Assembly (NCBI GenBank): GCA_046537875.1
Contig: JBKHJZ010000038.1
Coordinates: 1 to 22,326, forward strand
DNA length: 22,326 bases
Origin: JBKHJZ01 sp046537875
GTDB taxonomy: Bacteria; Actinomycetota; Acidimicrobiia; Acidimicrobiales; VFJN01
Direction of reading: 5' to 3'
This document shows positions 6,603-13,429 of this stretch, piece after piece. Each line of letters begins with the position of its first letter. Within the stretch, counting starts at the first letter, position 1. The notes beneath the pieces were generated by a model. The model was not told the origin of the DNA. It made no database searches and worked only from the letters and a program-made list of their open reading frames with translations. The translations under genes and the position numbers were made by a program.

Positions 6603-7775
6603 TCAGCCGGCCTCGGCGGGGGCGGGCGCGGCGGCGGGCGCTGGCTCGCGACAGATCCACAGCAGCGCGCCCGGGATGAGCACGGCGGCGGTGATGACCG
6701 GGCGGAGGCCGAGGCTGTGGCCGAGCACCCCGATGAGGAAGGTGACGAGCGAGCCGACCCCGATCTGGACCGAGCGGTAGAGGCCGAGCGCACCGCCCTG
6801 CTGGCCGAAGCCCTCGAGGGCCAGCAGGTTGGCGATCGGGAAGATCGAGCTGACCGTGCCGGCGAACACGGCCGCCAGCACGTAGACGGGGATCGACGGC
6901 GGCAGGAGCGCCCAGGCGAGCCCGGTGGCCACGAGCACGGCGCCCGTGCGGCGGCCGCTCGCGCGCGGTCCCCGGCGGTCGGCGCTCGCGCCCGAGACGA
7001 GCTTGGCACCGATCGACAGGACTCGGCCCACTGCGAGGAGCGTGGCGGCCGACGCTGCGGTCAGCCCCCATTCGTCCACGGCGAACACCGTGAGGAACGA
7101 GACCGTGCCGTACTGGGACAGCGCGCCCACCGCGCCGACCGCGGTCGGCGTGCCGAGGATGGCACGCATCGGCGCCCTGGTCGCGGGCGGGGTGATCCGT
7201 GGCATTCTCAGCCGCGAGGTGGCCAGGGCGGCGGCGGTGGCGAGCACGGCCGCCAGCACGAACGACAGGCGCCAGCCGCTGTCGGCTCCGGCGGCGGCGA
7301 GCACGGCGGCCAGCGTGAGGCCGGCCGAGAACGCCACGCCGTAGATCCCCATGGCGAATCCCTTGCGGCGGGGCCCGGCGAGGGCGCCTACCGCGTGCAG
7401 CCCGGCGGGGAAGTGCAGTCCCGCGCCGGCCCCGAGCAGCGCCTGGCCCGCCGCGAGCTGCCCGAATCCCTGCGCGGTCGCGCTGACCAGGGCACCGGTT
7501 GCGCCGAGCAGGGCGCCGGCGACGATGACCCTGGTGGTCCCCAGCCGGGGGAGCAGCGACCCGCCCACCAGGTTCGCGGTGGCGATCGCCGCGGTGAGCA
7601 CGGCGAACGCAGATCCAGCGAGCGCCAGATCGAGGCCGAGATCCTGCGCCGCGCTGGGGAACGCCGGGCTGATCAGGGCCTCCCCGGTCGTGGCCGCCAG
7701 GTAGGCCAGGCACACCAGCCCGAAGGCGCCCCACCGGGGGCGGTCGGTGGCTCCGGTGGGACGGCGTGCGGGCAT
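6603..7775 (-). CDS. MFS transporter
   Basis: A 390-aa major facilitator superfamily protein with about 12 hydrophobic helices in two halves. The loop between TM2 and TM3 contains GGSLLPRLGTTRVIVAG, the MFS motif A region. In the second half GASADRRGPRASGRRTG is the equivalent loop. A long TM6-TM7 loop (RLRMPRITPPATRAPMRA) separates the halves. Its length is typical for 12-TM permeases. It should import the substrate of, or export a product from, the surrounding catabolic genes. ATG 7775 is the first Met of the hydrophobic protein. No Shine-Dalgarno is visible, and a -10-like CATACT (reverse strand, 7790-7785) ends 9 nt before the ATG, so the mRNA may be nearly leaderless. The gene is divergent from the OCD operon and shares its control region. 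Confidence 0.85.
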   Translation of the reverse strand: MPARRPTGATDRPRWGAFGLVCLAYLAATTGEALISPAFPSAAQDLGLDLALAGSAFAVLTAAIATANLVGGSLLPRLGTTRVIVAGALLGATGALVSATAQGFGQLAAGQALLGAGAGLHFPAGLHAVGALAGPRRKGFAMGIYGVAFSAGLTLAAVLAAAGADSGWRLSFVLAAVLATAAALATSRLRMPRITPPATRAPMRAILGTPTAVGAVGALSQYGTVSFLTVFAVDEWGLTAASAATLLAVGRVLSIGAKLVSGASADRRGPRASGRRTGAVLVATGLAWALLPPSIPVYVLAAVFAGTVSSIFPIANLLALEGFGQQGGALGLYRSVQIGVGSLVTFLIGVLGHSLGLRPVITAAVLIPGALLWICREPAPAAAPAPAEAG

Positions 7776-7780
7776 CTCGC

Positions 7781-7795
7781 GTACAGTATGCAAAA
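7781..7795. promoter_or_regulatory. Candidate operator/promoter between the MFS gene and the OCD operon (site 2)
   Basis: GTACAGTATGCAAAA lies in the short divergent region. It matches site 1 at 4951-4972 in the 13-mer ACAGTATRCARAA. On the - strand it supplies CATACT as a -10 for the MFS gene; on the + strand TACAGT (7782-7787) could be a -10 for the OCD operon. Overlap of promoter and operator would suit repression of both directions. Confidence 0.45.
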
Positions 7796-7829
7796 TGCAG
7801 TGTCGCCGCCCAGCAGCCGGACCCACCCC

Positions 7830-8948
7830 GTGATCCACCTCGACGACGCCACCGTGCTCGATCTCCTGGACCTGCCCACCGTCACCGAGCGTGTGGCCGA
7901 GGCGTTCGCAGCCTGGGGGCGGGGCACGGCGTCGACGACGCAGCGCGTTCGGGCCGCCGCCGGCGGCGGGATGGCGTCGGCGATGGCGGCGGTCGTGCCG
8001 CCGTTCAGCGGGGGCAAGATCTACGCCACCCGCGACGGCCGCTTCACGTTCCTCAACGTGCTGTTCGACGAGCAGGGCCGGCTGCTGTGCACGCTCGACG
8101 GCACGGGCCTCACCCGCCTCCGGACGCCCGCAGCGTGCGCGCTGGCCATCCGGCACCTCGCAGCCCCCGGGGCCGGGACGGCCGCGGTCATCGGTGCTGG
8201 GCTGCACACCTGGCACCACGTCGAGATGCTCCGGGCCGAGATGCCCGACCTCGGTGAGCTGAGGATCCATGCCCGGCGGCCCGAGGCCGCCACGGCACTG
8301 GTGGACCGGGCGGTGCGGGACGGCATCCCGGCCCGTGCGGCGGCGACCGCGAGCGAGGCCGTCGACGGCGCCGACGTGGTGATCACGGTCACCACGGCTC
8401 GGGAGCCGCTGTTCCCGGCCGACGCCGTGGCCGACCGGGCGCTGATCTGCGCGGTCGGAGCCACCAAGGCCGATCGCTGCGAGATCGCGCCCGAGGTCGT
8501 GGCGCGATGCGCCGCAGTGGTCGCCGACGACGCCGTCGGGTCGCGGACCGAGTGCGGCGACCTGATCCGCGCCGAGGCCGCCGGGGGCTTCTCGTGGGAC
8601 GGCACGATCGAGCTCCACGCCCTCGCGGCGGGCACGGCCACCGCGCCCCGAGCGGGCGACCGCGGCCCGGTCCTGTTCGAGACCCAGGGCGTCGCCGTGC
8701 AGGACGTCGCCGCGGCCGGGTTGGCCTGGGAGCGCTACGTGGCCAGCTACCCCGGCAGCGACGGCGATGGCGGCGCGCCCGACGGCCGCCACCGCCCGCA
8801 CGACCCGAGCGGTGTCGGCAGCCGCCAGGGCCGGGAGGGGAGCCGCCGTCTCGGCGGCCGCCCCGGCGCGCACCACACCCGCGATCTCGACGGCCGTCAC
8901 GGCCGGCACCAGCCCGACGATCCCGACCCCGAGGAGGACATCCCATGA
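7830..8948 (+). CDS. Ornithine cyclodeaminase / mu-crystallin family protein with disordered C-terminal extension
   Basis: A 372-aa member of the OCD/mu-crystallin superfamily (cyclodeaminases, ketimine or Pyr2C reductases, amino-acid dehydrogenases). From GTG 7830 the N-terminus IHLDDATVLDLLDL fits the family. Lys63 (GGKIY) and Arg98 in LTRLRTPAA are the usual substrate-binding residues, and VIGAGLHTWHH (about 120-130) is the NAD(P) loop. The family domain ends near WERYVASYPG, about residue 310. About 62 further residues, rich in Gly/Arg/Asp/His/Pro, run to a TGA that overlaps the next ATG (ATGA), so translational coupling supports the full length. ATG 7788 and GTG 7800 are in-frame alternatives, but they fall in the promoter-like element. 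The substrate is uncertain; reduction of a cyclic imine or deamination of a diamino acid would suit the pathway. Confidence 0.8.
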   Translation: MIHLDDATVLDLLDLPTVTERVAEAFAAWGRGTASTTQRVRAAAGGGMASAMAAVVPPFSGGKIYATRDGRFTFLNVLFDEQGRLLCTLDGTGLTRLRTPAACALAIRHLAAPGAGTAAVIGAGLHTWHHVEMLRAEMPDLGELRIHARRPEAATALVDRAVRDGIPARAAATASEAVDGADVVITVTTAREPLFPADAVADRALICAVGATKADRCEIAPEVVARCAAVVADDAVGSRTECGDLIRAEAAGGFSWDGTIELHALAAGTATAPRAGDRGPVLFETQGVAVQDVAAAGLAWERYVASYPGSDGDGGAPDGRHRPHDPSGVGSRQGREGSRRLGGRPGAHHTRDLDGRHGRHQPDDPDPEEDIP

Positions 8949-9424
8949 TCGTCAGCCACCGCCTGTCCCTCGAGGAGGCGCAGATCGCCGTCGACGCCGC
9001 GCTCCACGAGGCCGCGAGGCTGGGCGTGGGCTCGGTCGTCTGCGTCAGCGACGCCGCCGGCTACCCGATCGCTCTCAAGCGACCCGACAACGGCAAGGTG
9101 ACCAGCGTCGACATCGCGATCAACAAGGCCTTCACCGCGGCGTGCCACCGCCGGCCCACCCACACGTACACGAACGCCCAGCCCAACCAGGAGGCGTTCG
9201 GCATCATGAACATGCACGGCGGCCGGTTCGCGATCTTCGTGGGTGGATGGCCGATCGAGGTGGGGGGCGAGGTCGTCGGTGGCATCGGCGTCTCCGGCGG
9301 CCACACGAAGGAGGACATCGCGTGCTGCAAGGCCGGCATCACCGCGCTGCTCGAGCACCTGGGCGAGCCCGTCGACTTCTCGAAGTGGGACCAGTGGCAG
9401 CCGCCGGCGCCGACGGCCGAGTGA
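8945..9424 (+). CDS. GlcG/HbpS (DUF336) family protein
   Basis: A 159-aa protein of the GlcG/HbpS/PduO-C family (haem-degrading or haem-binding fold). The N-terminal part LSLEEAQIAVDAALHEAARLG and the central SVVCVSDAAGYPIALKRPD block are typical. So is the C-terminal GGWPIEVGGEVVGGIGVSGGHTKEDIACCKAG. These proteins are often encoded in catabolic operons; some bind haem or cobalamin, but the biochemical role is usually unclear. The ATG overlaps the stop of the OCD gene by ATGA, so the two are translationally coupled. The ALDH gene follows after 67 bp. Two adjacent cysteines (IACCKAG) and several histidines in the middle (CHRRPTHTY) might bind a cofactor, but this is speculation. Confidence 0.85.
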   Translation: MIVSHRLSLEEAQIAVDAALHEAARLGVGSVVCVSDAAGYPIALKRPDNGKVTSVDIAINKAFTAACHRRPTHTYTNAQPNQEAFGIMNMHGGRFAIFVGGWPIEVGGEVVGGIGVSGGHTKEDIACCKAGITALLEHLGEPVDFSKWDQWQPPAPTAE

Positions 9425-9491
9425 CTCGGACGGAGGCCGTGCGGGCGCCGGGACCGTCCGGTCCCGCCACCACCGAGATCGGGGCACGGAC

Positions 9492-10937
9492 GTGACCGCC
9501 CAGGTCCGCAACCGGATCGGGGGGTCCCAGGTGCCGGCCGGCGACGGCGCCACGTTCGAGCGCCGGAACCCGGCCGACACCCGGCAGGTCGTCTCCGTGG
9601 CACCGGAGTCCACGGCCGGGGACGTCGCGGCCGCGGTGTCGGCCGCGGTGGACGCGGCCGCCGAGTGGCGCCGCACCACTCCCTCGCAGCGGGCCGAGCT
9701 GCTGACCGGGGCGGCGCGGGTCCTGGCGGCCGACGCCGACAGGCTCGCCGCCGAGATGGTCGCCGAGGAGGGCAAGCCGCTCGCCGACGCCCGCAACGAG
9801 GCGCGCCGCACGCCGAAGAACCTGGAGCTCTACGCCGGCGAGGCGCTCCGCCTGACCGGCACGACCTTCCCCTCCGACGACGGAACGCTCGCGTGGACGA
9901 CCCGCGACCCGGTCGGCGTCGTCGGGGTGATCACTCCCTGGAACTTCCCGCTCAACCTCGCGAGCCGCAAGATCGGTCCTGCGCTGGCCGCCGGCAACAC
10001 GGTGGTGTTCAAGCCGTCGCCGATGACCCCGTCCATGGGCGACCGACTCGGGGCGGCGTTCGAGGCGGCGGGCGTGCCGGCCGGCGTGGTGAACGTGGTG
10101 CACGGCAGCGCCGCGGGCGCCCACCTGGTGGCGGACGAGCGCGTCGGGGCGATCACGTTCACCGGCTCGCTGGCGACCGGCCGGCGGATCCACGACGCCA
10201 TCGGCCTCGGCCGGCGGGCCCAACTCGAGCTGGGCGGCAAGAACCCGGTCGTCGTGCTGGCCGACGCCGACCTCGACGCGGCGTCCCAGGTGGTGGCCCG
10301 GTCGTCGTTCAGCCTGACGGGCCAGGCGTGCACCGGTGCCGGCCGCATCCTGGTCGCCGAGGAGGTGCACGACGAGCTGCTCGACCGGGTGGTCGCGCTG
10401 GCCGGCAGGCACGTGCTCGGGCCCGGCGACGCCGACGGGACGACGATGGGTCCGCTCGTGGACGAGGCAGCGGTGCGCGCGATGGAGGAGGCGGTGCGGG
10501 TCGCCGTCGGGGAGGGTGCCACGGTGGTCTGTGGCGGGGACCGGGCCACCGGGGGCGACCTCGCCCACGGGTGCTTCTTCGCCCCGACCGTGCTGGCCGG
10601 GGTCAAGCGGGGGAGCACCCTCAGCCGCACCGAGGTGTTCGGCCCGGTGATCGGCGTCGAGGTGGTCTCCGACCTCGACGAGGCCATCGCGTCGGCCAAC
10701 GACGTCGAGTACGGCCTCGCCGCCGCGATCTGCACCCGGGACCTGGCCGCGGCGAAGCGCTTCTGCGCCGATGTCGAAGCCGGCATGGTCAAGGTGAACC
10801 GGCCCACGGTGGGCGCCGCCCTCAACGCCCCGTTCGGCGGCATCAAGCTGTCGGGCACCGGGCTCCACAAGGAGCAGCTGGGACCGACGGTCATGGACTT
10901 CTACACGGTGAGCCGCACCGTGTTCATGGGGAGCTGA
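9492..10937 (+). CDS. NAD(P)-dependent aldehyde dehydrogenase (semialdehyde type)
   Basis: A 481-aa ALDH superfamily enzyme oxidising an aldehyde to a carboxylate. Catalytic residues are intact: N151 in TPWNFPLN, E246 in LELGGK and nucleophile C280 in TGQACTGAGR. The late-domain motif EVFGPVIGVEVV is also present. Features such as YAGEALRLTG and the block DPVGVVGVITPWNF resemble the alpha-ketoglutarate-semialdehyde/succinate-semialdehyde group, so a short omega-semialdehyde acid is a reasonable guess. The start is GTG 9492; a G-rich stretch at 9475-9484 is a weak ribosome site. It follows the GlcG-like gene by 67 bp and precedes the SDR by 2 bp, so it is within one operon. Confidence 0.9.
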   Translation: MTAQVRNRIGGSQVPAGDGATFERRNPADTRQVVSVAPESTAGDVAAAVSAAVDAAAEWRRTTPSQRAELLTGAARVLAADADRLAAEMVAEEGKPLADARNEARRTPKNLELYAGEALRLTGTTFPSDDGTLAWTTRDPVGVVGVITPWNFPLNLASRKIGPALAAGNTVVFKPSPMTPSMGDRLGAAFEAAGVPAGVVNVVHGSAAGAHLVADERVGAITFTGSLATGRRIHDAIGLGRRAQLELGGKNPVVVLADADLDAASQVVARSSFSLTGQACTGAGRILVAEEVHDELLDRVVALAGRHVLGPGDADGTTMGPLVDEAAVRAMEEAVRVAVGEGATVVCGGDRATGGDLAHGCFFAPTVLAGVKRGSTLSRTEVFGPVIGVEVVSDLDEAIASANDVEYGLAAAICTRDLAAAKRFCADVEAGMVKVNRPTVGAALNAPFGGIKLSGTGLHKEQLGPTVMDFYTVSRTVFMGS

Positions 10938-10939
10938 CG

Positions 10940-11713
10940 GTGGACCTGGGTCTGTCCGGCCGGCGGGCGCTGGTCCTCGCATCCTCGTCGGGCCTCGGCC
11001 GCGCCGTGGCGGCGACGCTCGTGGCGGAGGGTGCCAAGGTGGCGGTGACCTCCCGCGACGGGGCGCGGGCCGCGGCCGCCGCCGCCGAGATCGGGGCGGC
11101 GGCGGGGTGCGTCGTCGACCTCTCCGTCCCGGGGTCCGGAACCCGGGTGGTGGACGATGCGGTGGCGGCCCTCGGCGGGCTCGACATCTGCGTGGTGAAC
11201 ACGGGCGGGGGCCGGCCCGGCGGCATCCTCGCCACGACGGCCACCGACGACGACGGGGCCTACGAGGCCATGCTCCGGCCGGCGCTGGAGGTGTCCCGGG
11301 CCGCAGCCCCGCACCTCCGGACCGCGCCGTCCGGCGGGCGGCTGGTGCTGCTGACGGCCCGGTCGGTGGTGGAGGCCACCCCCGAGCTGGCGCTGTCGTC
11401 GGTGTTCCGCAGCGGGGTGGCGGCGATGGCCCGCTCGCTGGCCCTCGAGCTGGCGCCCGAGGTGAACGTCAACGTGGTGGTGCCCGGCCAGTTCGCCACC
11501 GGCGCGCTCGAGCGGTTCGAGCGTGCCCGGGCGGAGGCGGAGCGGCGACCGATCGAGGAGGTGCGCGAGGAGCACGTGGCGTCGATCCCGCTCGGCCGGC
11601 TCGGATCCGCCGCGGAGCTGGCCGACGTGGTGGCGTTCCTGTGCAGCGCCCGCGCCTCGTTCGTCACCGGGACGGTCGTCCGCGTCGACGGAGGAGCCGT
11701 CCGGGGCTTCTGA
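10940..11713 (+). CDS. Atypical short-chain dehydrogenase/reductase-like protein
   Basis: A 257-aa Rossmann-fold SDR. The nucleotide loop is LASSSGLGRAVA (residues 13-24, ending in the usual G-x-G) and NTGGG (87-91) replaces the common NNAG. The active-site tetrad is altered: where Y-x3-K is expected, in ALSSVFRSGVAAM, the residues are Ser153 and Arg157. The usual Ser region is LLTARS. The C-terminal VRVDGGAVRGF is typical. Members of the FabG-like group with this SSxxR pattern exist, so it may bind NAD(P) without classical reductase chemistry. GTG 10940 has GGGAG about 6 nt upstream and lies 2 bp after the ALDH stop, indicating tight coupling. Its last 50 bp overlap, antisense, the 3' end of the monooxygenase gene. 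Confidence 0.85.
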   Translation: MDLGLSGRRALVLASSSGLGRAVAATLVAEGAKVAVTSRDGARAAAAAAEIGAAAGCVVDLSVPGSGTRVVDDAVAALGGLDICVVNTGGGRPGGILATTATDDDGAYEAMLRPALEVSRAAAPHLRTAPSGGRLVLLTARSVVEATPELALSSVFRSGVAAMARSLALELAPEVNVNVVVPGQFATGALERFERARAEAERRPIEEVREEHVASIPLGRLGSAAELADVVAFLCSARASFVTGTVVRVDGGAVRGF

Positions 11714-13172
11714 CCCAGATCGGTGAGCGGGCGTTCGTGAGCCCTCGCACGGTGAAGAAGCGCCCTTCTCGGGCGACGGTGGGCGGATCGGACGCCTCCA
11801 AGGTCGTCGCCCCGGTCGGGCCTCGGGCGCCGCTTCTGAGCACGCGCCACGCAAGAGTTGGTGCCAGCAGCGATCCCGGCCGACGGACCAGGGTCGCGAC
11901 CTCCCTGATACGTGTGGCAACCGTGGCATCGCGTTGGGCGGCGATGGCGACCCGCCGCATGTACCGGTTCATCAGATCGGTTCCCGCGGGCTTGGGGCCG
12001 CTCGTGCCGTCGTAGGCGAAGTCCCCGCCCACGGCGATCCGCCATGGATCCGCCACCACGCGCCTCACGGCCCGGAAGTACCGGCGTGCGAACGACCGGT
12101 TGATGGTTCGCGTGCGATCGAGCTGGTCGGCGAGCGCCTGCGCCTGCTGGGCGGCACAGGTCATGCCCTGCCCGTAGAGCGGGTTGAAGGTGCACACGGC
12201 GTCTCCGACCGGTACCCACCCCAACGGGAAGCGACGGAGCCGTTCGAGGTGGTGGCGCCGGTTGCTCGGGAACCGGAAGATCGTCGGCTCGCCGATCGGT
12301 GGGGACGACTCCATGACGTCGGCGACCACGGGTGACTCGAACGAGCGAGCGTACGCGAGCGCCGCGGCCGGCTCGGTGGGTGCCGCCTCACCGTTGACAC
12401 CGCCGAGGAGCACGTACCAGCGGTCGCCCTCGAACGGGACGGCCGCGGCCATGCGCCTGGTGTCGGGATCACCGATCACGAAGGCCGCCTTCCAGTCGCG
12501 AGTCGGGTGGTCGCGACGCTCGTACACCTGGGTCACGTAGCGGATGTCGACCTGTACGACCGACGATGGCGGCGGCTCGTAGCCCAGGTCCTCCAGCCAC
12601 CGCAGGCTTCTCGCCTGGCGCCCCGTGGCGTCGACCACCAGGTCACATGGGATGTGGTCGTCCCCTGCGAGTCGAACGCCGCGTACACGTCCCGCGGCCG
12701 CGTCCACTTCCAGACCCCCGACCGGCGTGTGGTCGCGCACGACCACGTTGGGCAACGCCGCCACCCGTCGCCGGATCGCTGCTTCCAGCAACGGTCGCGA
12801 CATGCTCGGTGCGCGGATCGATGACGGAGGTGACCGCCAGACACCACCGTTGCGGTACCAGTAGAAGTCGCGACTCAGGTCGATCTCGACCGCTCCGCGC
12901 GCCCGTAGCTCCTCGACGAGGCCGGGAAACCACCTCTCCAGGAGCTGCACGCCCGCTGCGAGCAGGAGGTGCTGGTGCTGGCCTTGGGGAACCTGACGCC
13001 GCCAGACGGCCTCGTCGGGCAGGTCGTCACGGTCGAGAACGAGAACCTCGTCGAACCGCTCGGCCAACAGTCGCGCGCAGCACAGCCCAGCGATGCCGGC
13101 TCCGACGATGACAACGCGCTCCCCGGTGCGCTCGGCCGGCCGGCTGGCGCGTGCTGGCCGTGCGCCCCTCAC
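11664..13172 (-). CDS. FAD-dependent monooxygenase/oxidoreductase
   Basis: A 502-aa flavoprotein of the PHBH/geranylgeranyl-reductase-like group. It has the N-terminal FAD-binding VVIVGAGIAGLCCARLL (GxGxxG, residues about 20-36), an acidic residue ending beta-2 (LVLDRDD), a middle DLVVDATGRQ motif, and the GD motif WVPVGDAVCTFNPLYGQGM that contacts the FAD ribityl chain. Such enzymes hydroxylate, epoxidise or reduce aromatic or isoprenoid substrates; the substrate here is unknown. The start is GTG 13172, overlapping the stop of the preceding 64-aa ORF (GTGA), so it is probably translated by coupling. The C-terminal 50 residues are Arg-rich and run 50 bp into the convergent SDR gene. It is divergent from an HxlR regulator that probably controls it. 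Confidence 0.85.
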   Translation of the reverse strand: MRGARPARASRPAERTGERVVIVGAGIAGLCCARLLAERFDEVLVLDRDDLPDEAVWRRQVPQGQHQHLLLAAGVQLLERWFPGLVEELRARGAVEIDLSRDFYWYRNGGVWRSPPSSIRAPSMSRPLLEAAIRRRVAALPNVVVRDHTPVGGLEVDAAAGRVRGVRLAGDDHIPCDLVVDATGRQARSLRWLEDLGYEPPPSSVVQVDIRYVTQVYERRDHPTRDWKAAFVIGDPDTRRMAAAVPFEGDRWYVLLGGVNGEAAPTEPAAALAYARSFESPVVADVMESSPPIGEPTIFRFPSNRRHHLERLRRFPLGWVPVGDAVCTFNPLYGQGMTCAAQQAQALADQLDRTRTINRSFARRYFRAVRRVVADPWRIAVGGDFAYDGTSGPKPAGTDLMNRYMRRVAIAAQRDATVATRIREVATLVRRPGSLLAPTLAWRVLRSGARGPTGATTLEASDPPTVAREGRFFTVRGLTNARSPIWVRSPGRLLRRRGRPSR

Positions 13173-13363
13173 GCCGCCGCGCCCTCGGCCGGTGACGTCG
13201 CCTCCCCGGATCCGAACACGACATCGCCGGCTCGGACCAGCCCTTCCTCGGGCGGACAGGGGTGGTGGAGCGTTGCGCGCAGATCACGCACCATGCGATC
13301 GGCAGCCCTCGCCGGGCGTACGCCGTGCCCCGGTCCAGTCGCCGCCAGCTTCATGTCGTCCAT
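13169..13363 (-). CDS. Small 64-aa protein coupled to the monooxygenase
   Basis: A short ORF from ATG 13363 (or ATG 13354) ending in a TGA that overlaps the GTG start of the monooxygenase, a typical translational-coupling junction. The sequence (MDDMKLAATG ... VRAGDVVFGSG ... EGAAA) has no recognisable domain, signal peptide or membrane helix. It may be a genuine small protein, a leader peptide that brings ribosomes to the FAD gene, or an artefact. There is no Shine-Dalgarno, but a well-spaced promoter ends 7 nt before the ATG, which suggests a leaderless transcript. An in-frame ATG at 13417 would place the start upstream of that promoter. Confidence 0.5.
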   Translation of the reverse strand: MDDMKLAATGPGHGVRPARAADRMVRDLRATLHHPCPPEEGLVRAGDVVFGSGEATSPAEGAAA

Positions 13364-13370
13364 ACGTGGG

Positions 13371-13399
13371 ACCGTAGGACGAGCATTGACCCGCGTGAA
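13371..13399 (-). promoter_or_regulatory. Predicted promoter of the small ORF/monooxygenase operon
   Basis: On the - strand TTCACG (13399-13394) and TACGGT (13376-13371) are separated by 17 bp, and TACGGT lies 7 nt before the ATG at 13363. This matches a -35/-10 pair for a leaderless mRNA. The divergent HxlR gene starts 50 bp away, so its product could control this promoter. Confidence 0.45.
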
Positions 13400-13410
13400 G
13401 TACAGAGTCT

Positions 13411-13429
13411 GGACCATGAGGGACCATGA
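13411..13429 (+). repeat. Direct repeat GGACCATGA at the regulator start
   Basis: Two copies of GGACCATGA (13411-13419 and 13421-13429) are offset by 10 bp, one helical turn. The second covers the ATG of the HxlR-family gene. It could be an autoregulatory site, or just a duplicated start region; the first ATG is not in frame with the second. Confidence 0.35.

Noticed and set aside
8509..8945. Reverse-strand frame rich in Ala/Val (begins MPAVTAVEIAGVVRAG) opposite the OCD tail
   Set aside because: It looks like a coding shadow: the same codons in a GC-rich + strand give Ala/Val on the other strand. It has no ribosome site and no family resemblance, and the + strand frame is coupled to the next gene.
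11750..11775. Small stem AGAAG-CGCC-CTTCT after the SDR gene as a terminator
   Set aside because: It lies inside the monooxygenase coding region, has only 5 pairs and no T-tract.
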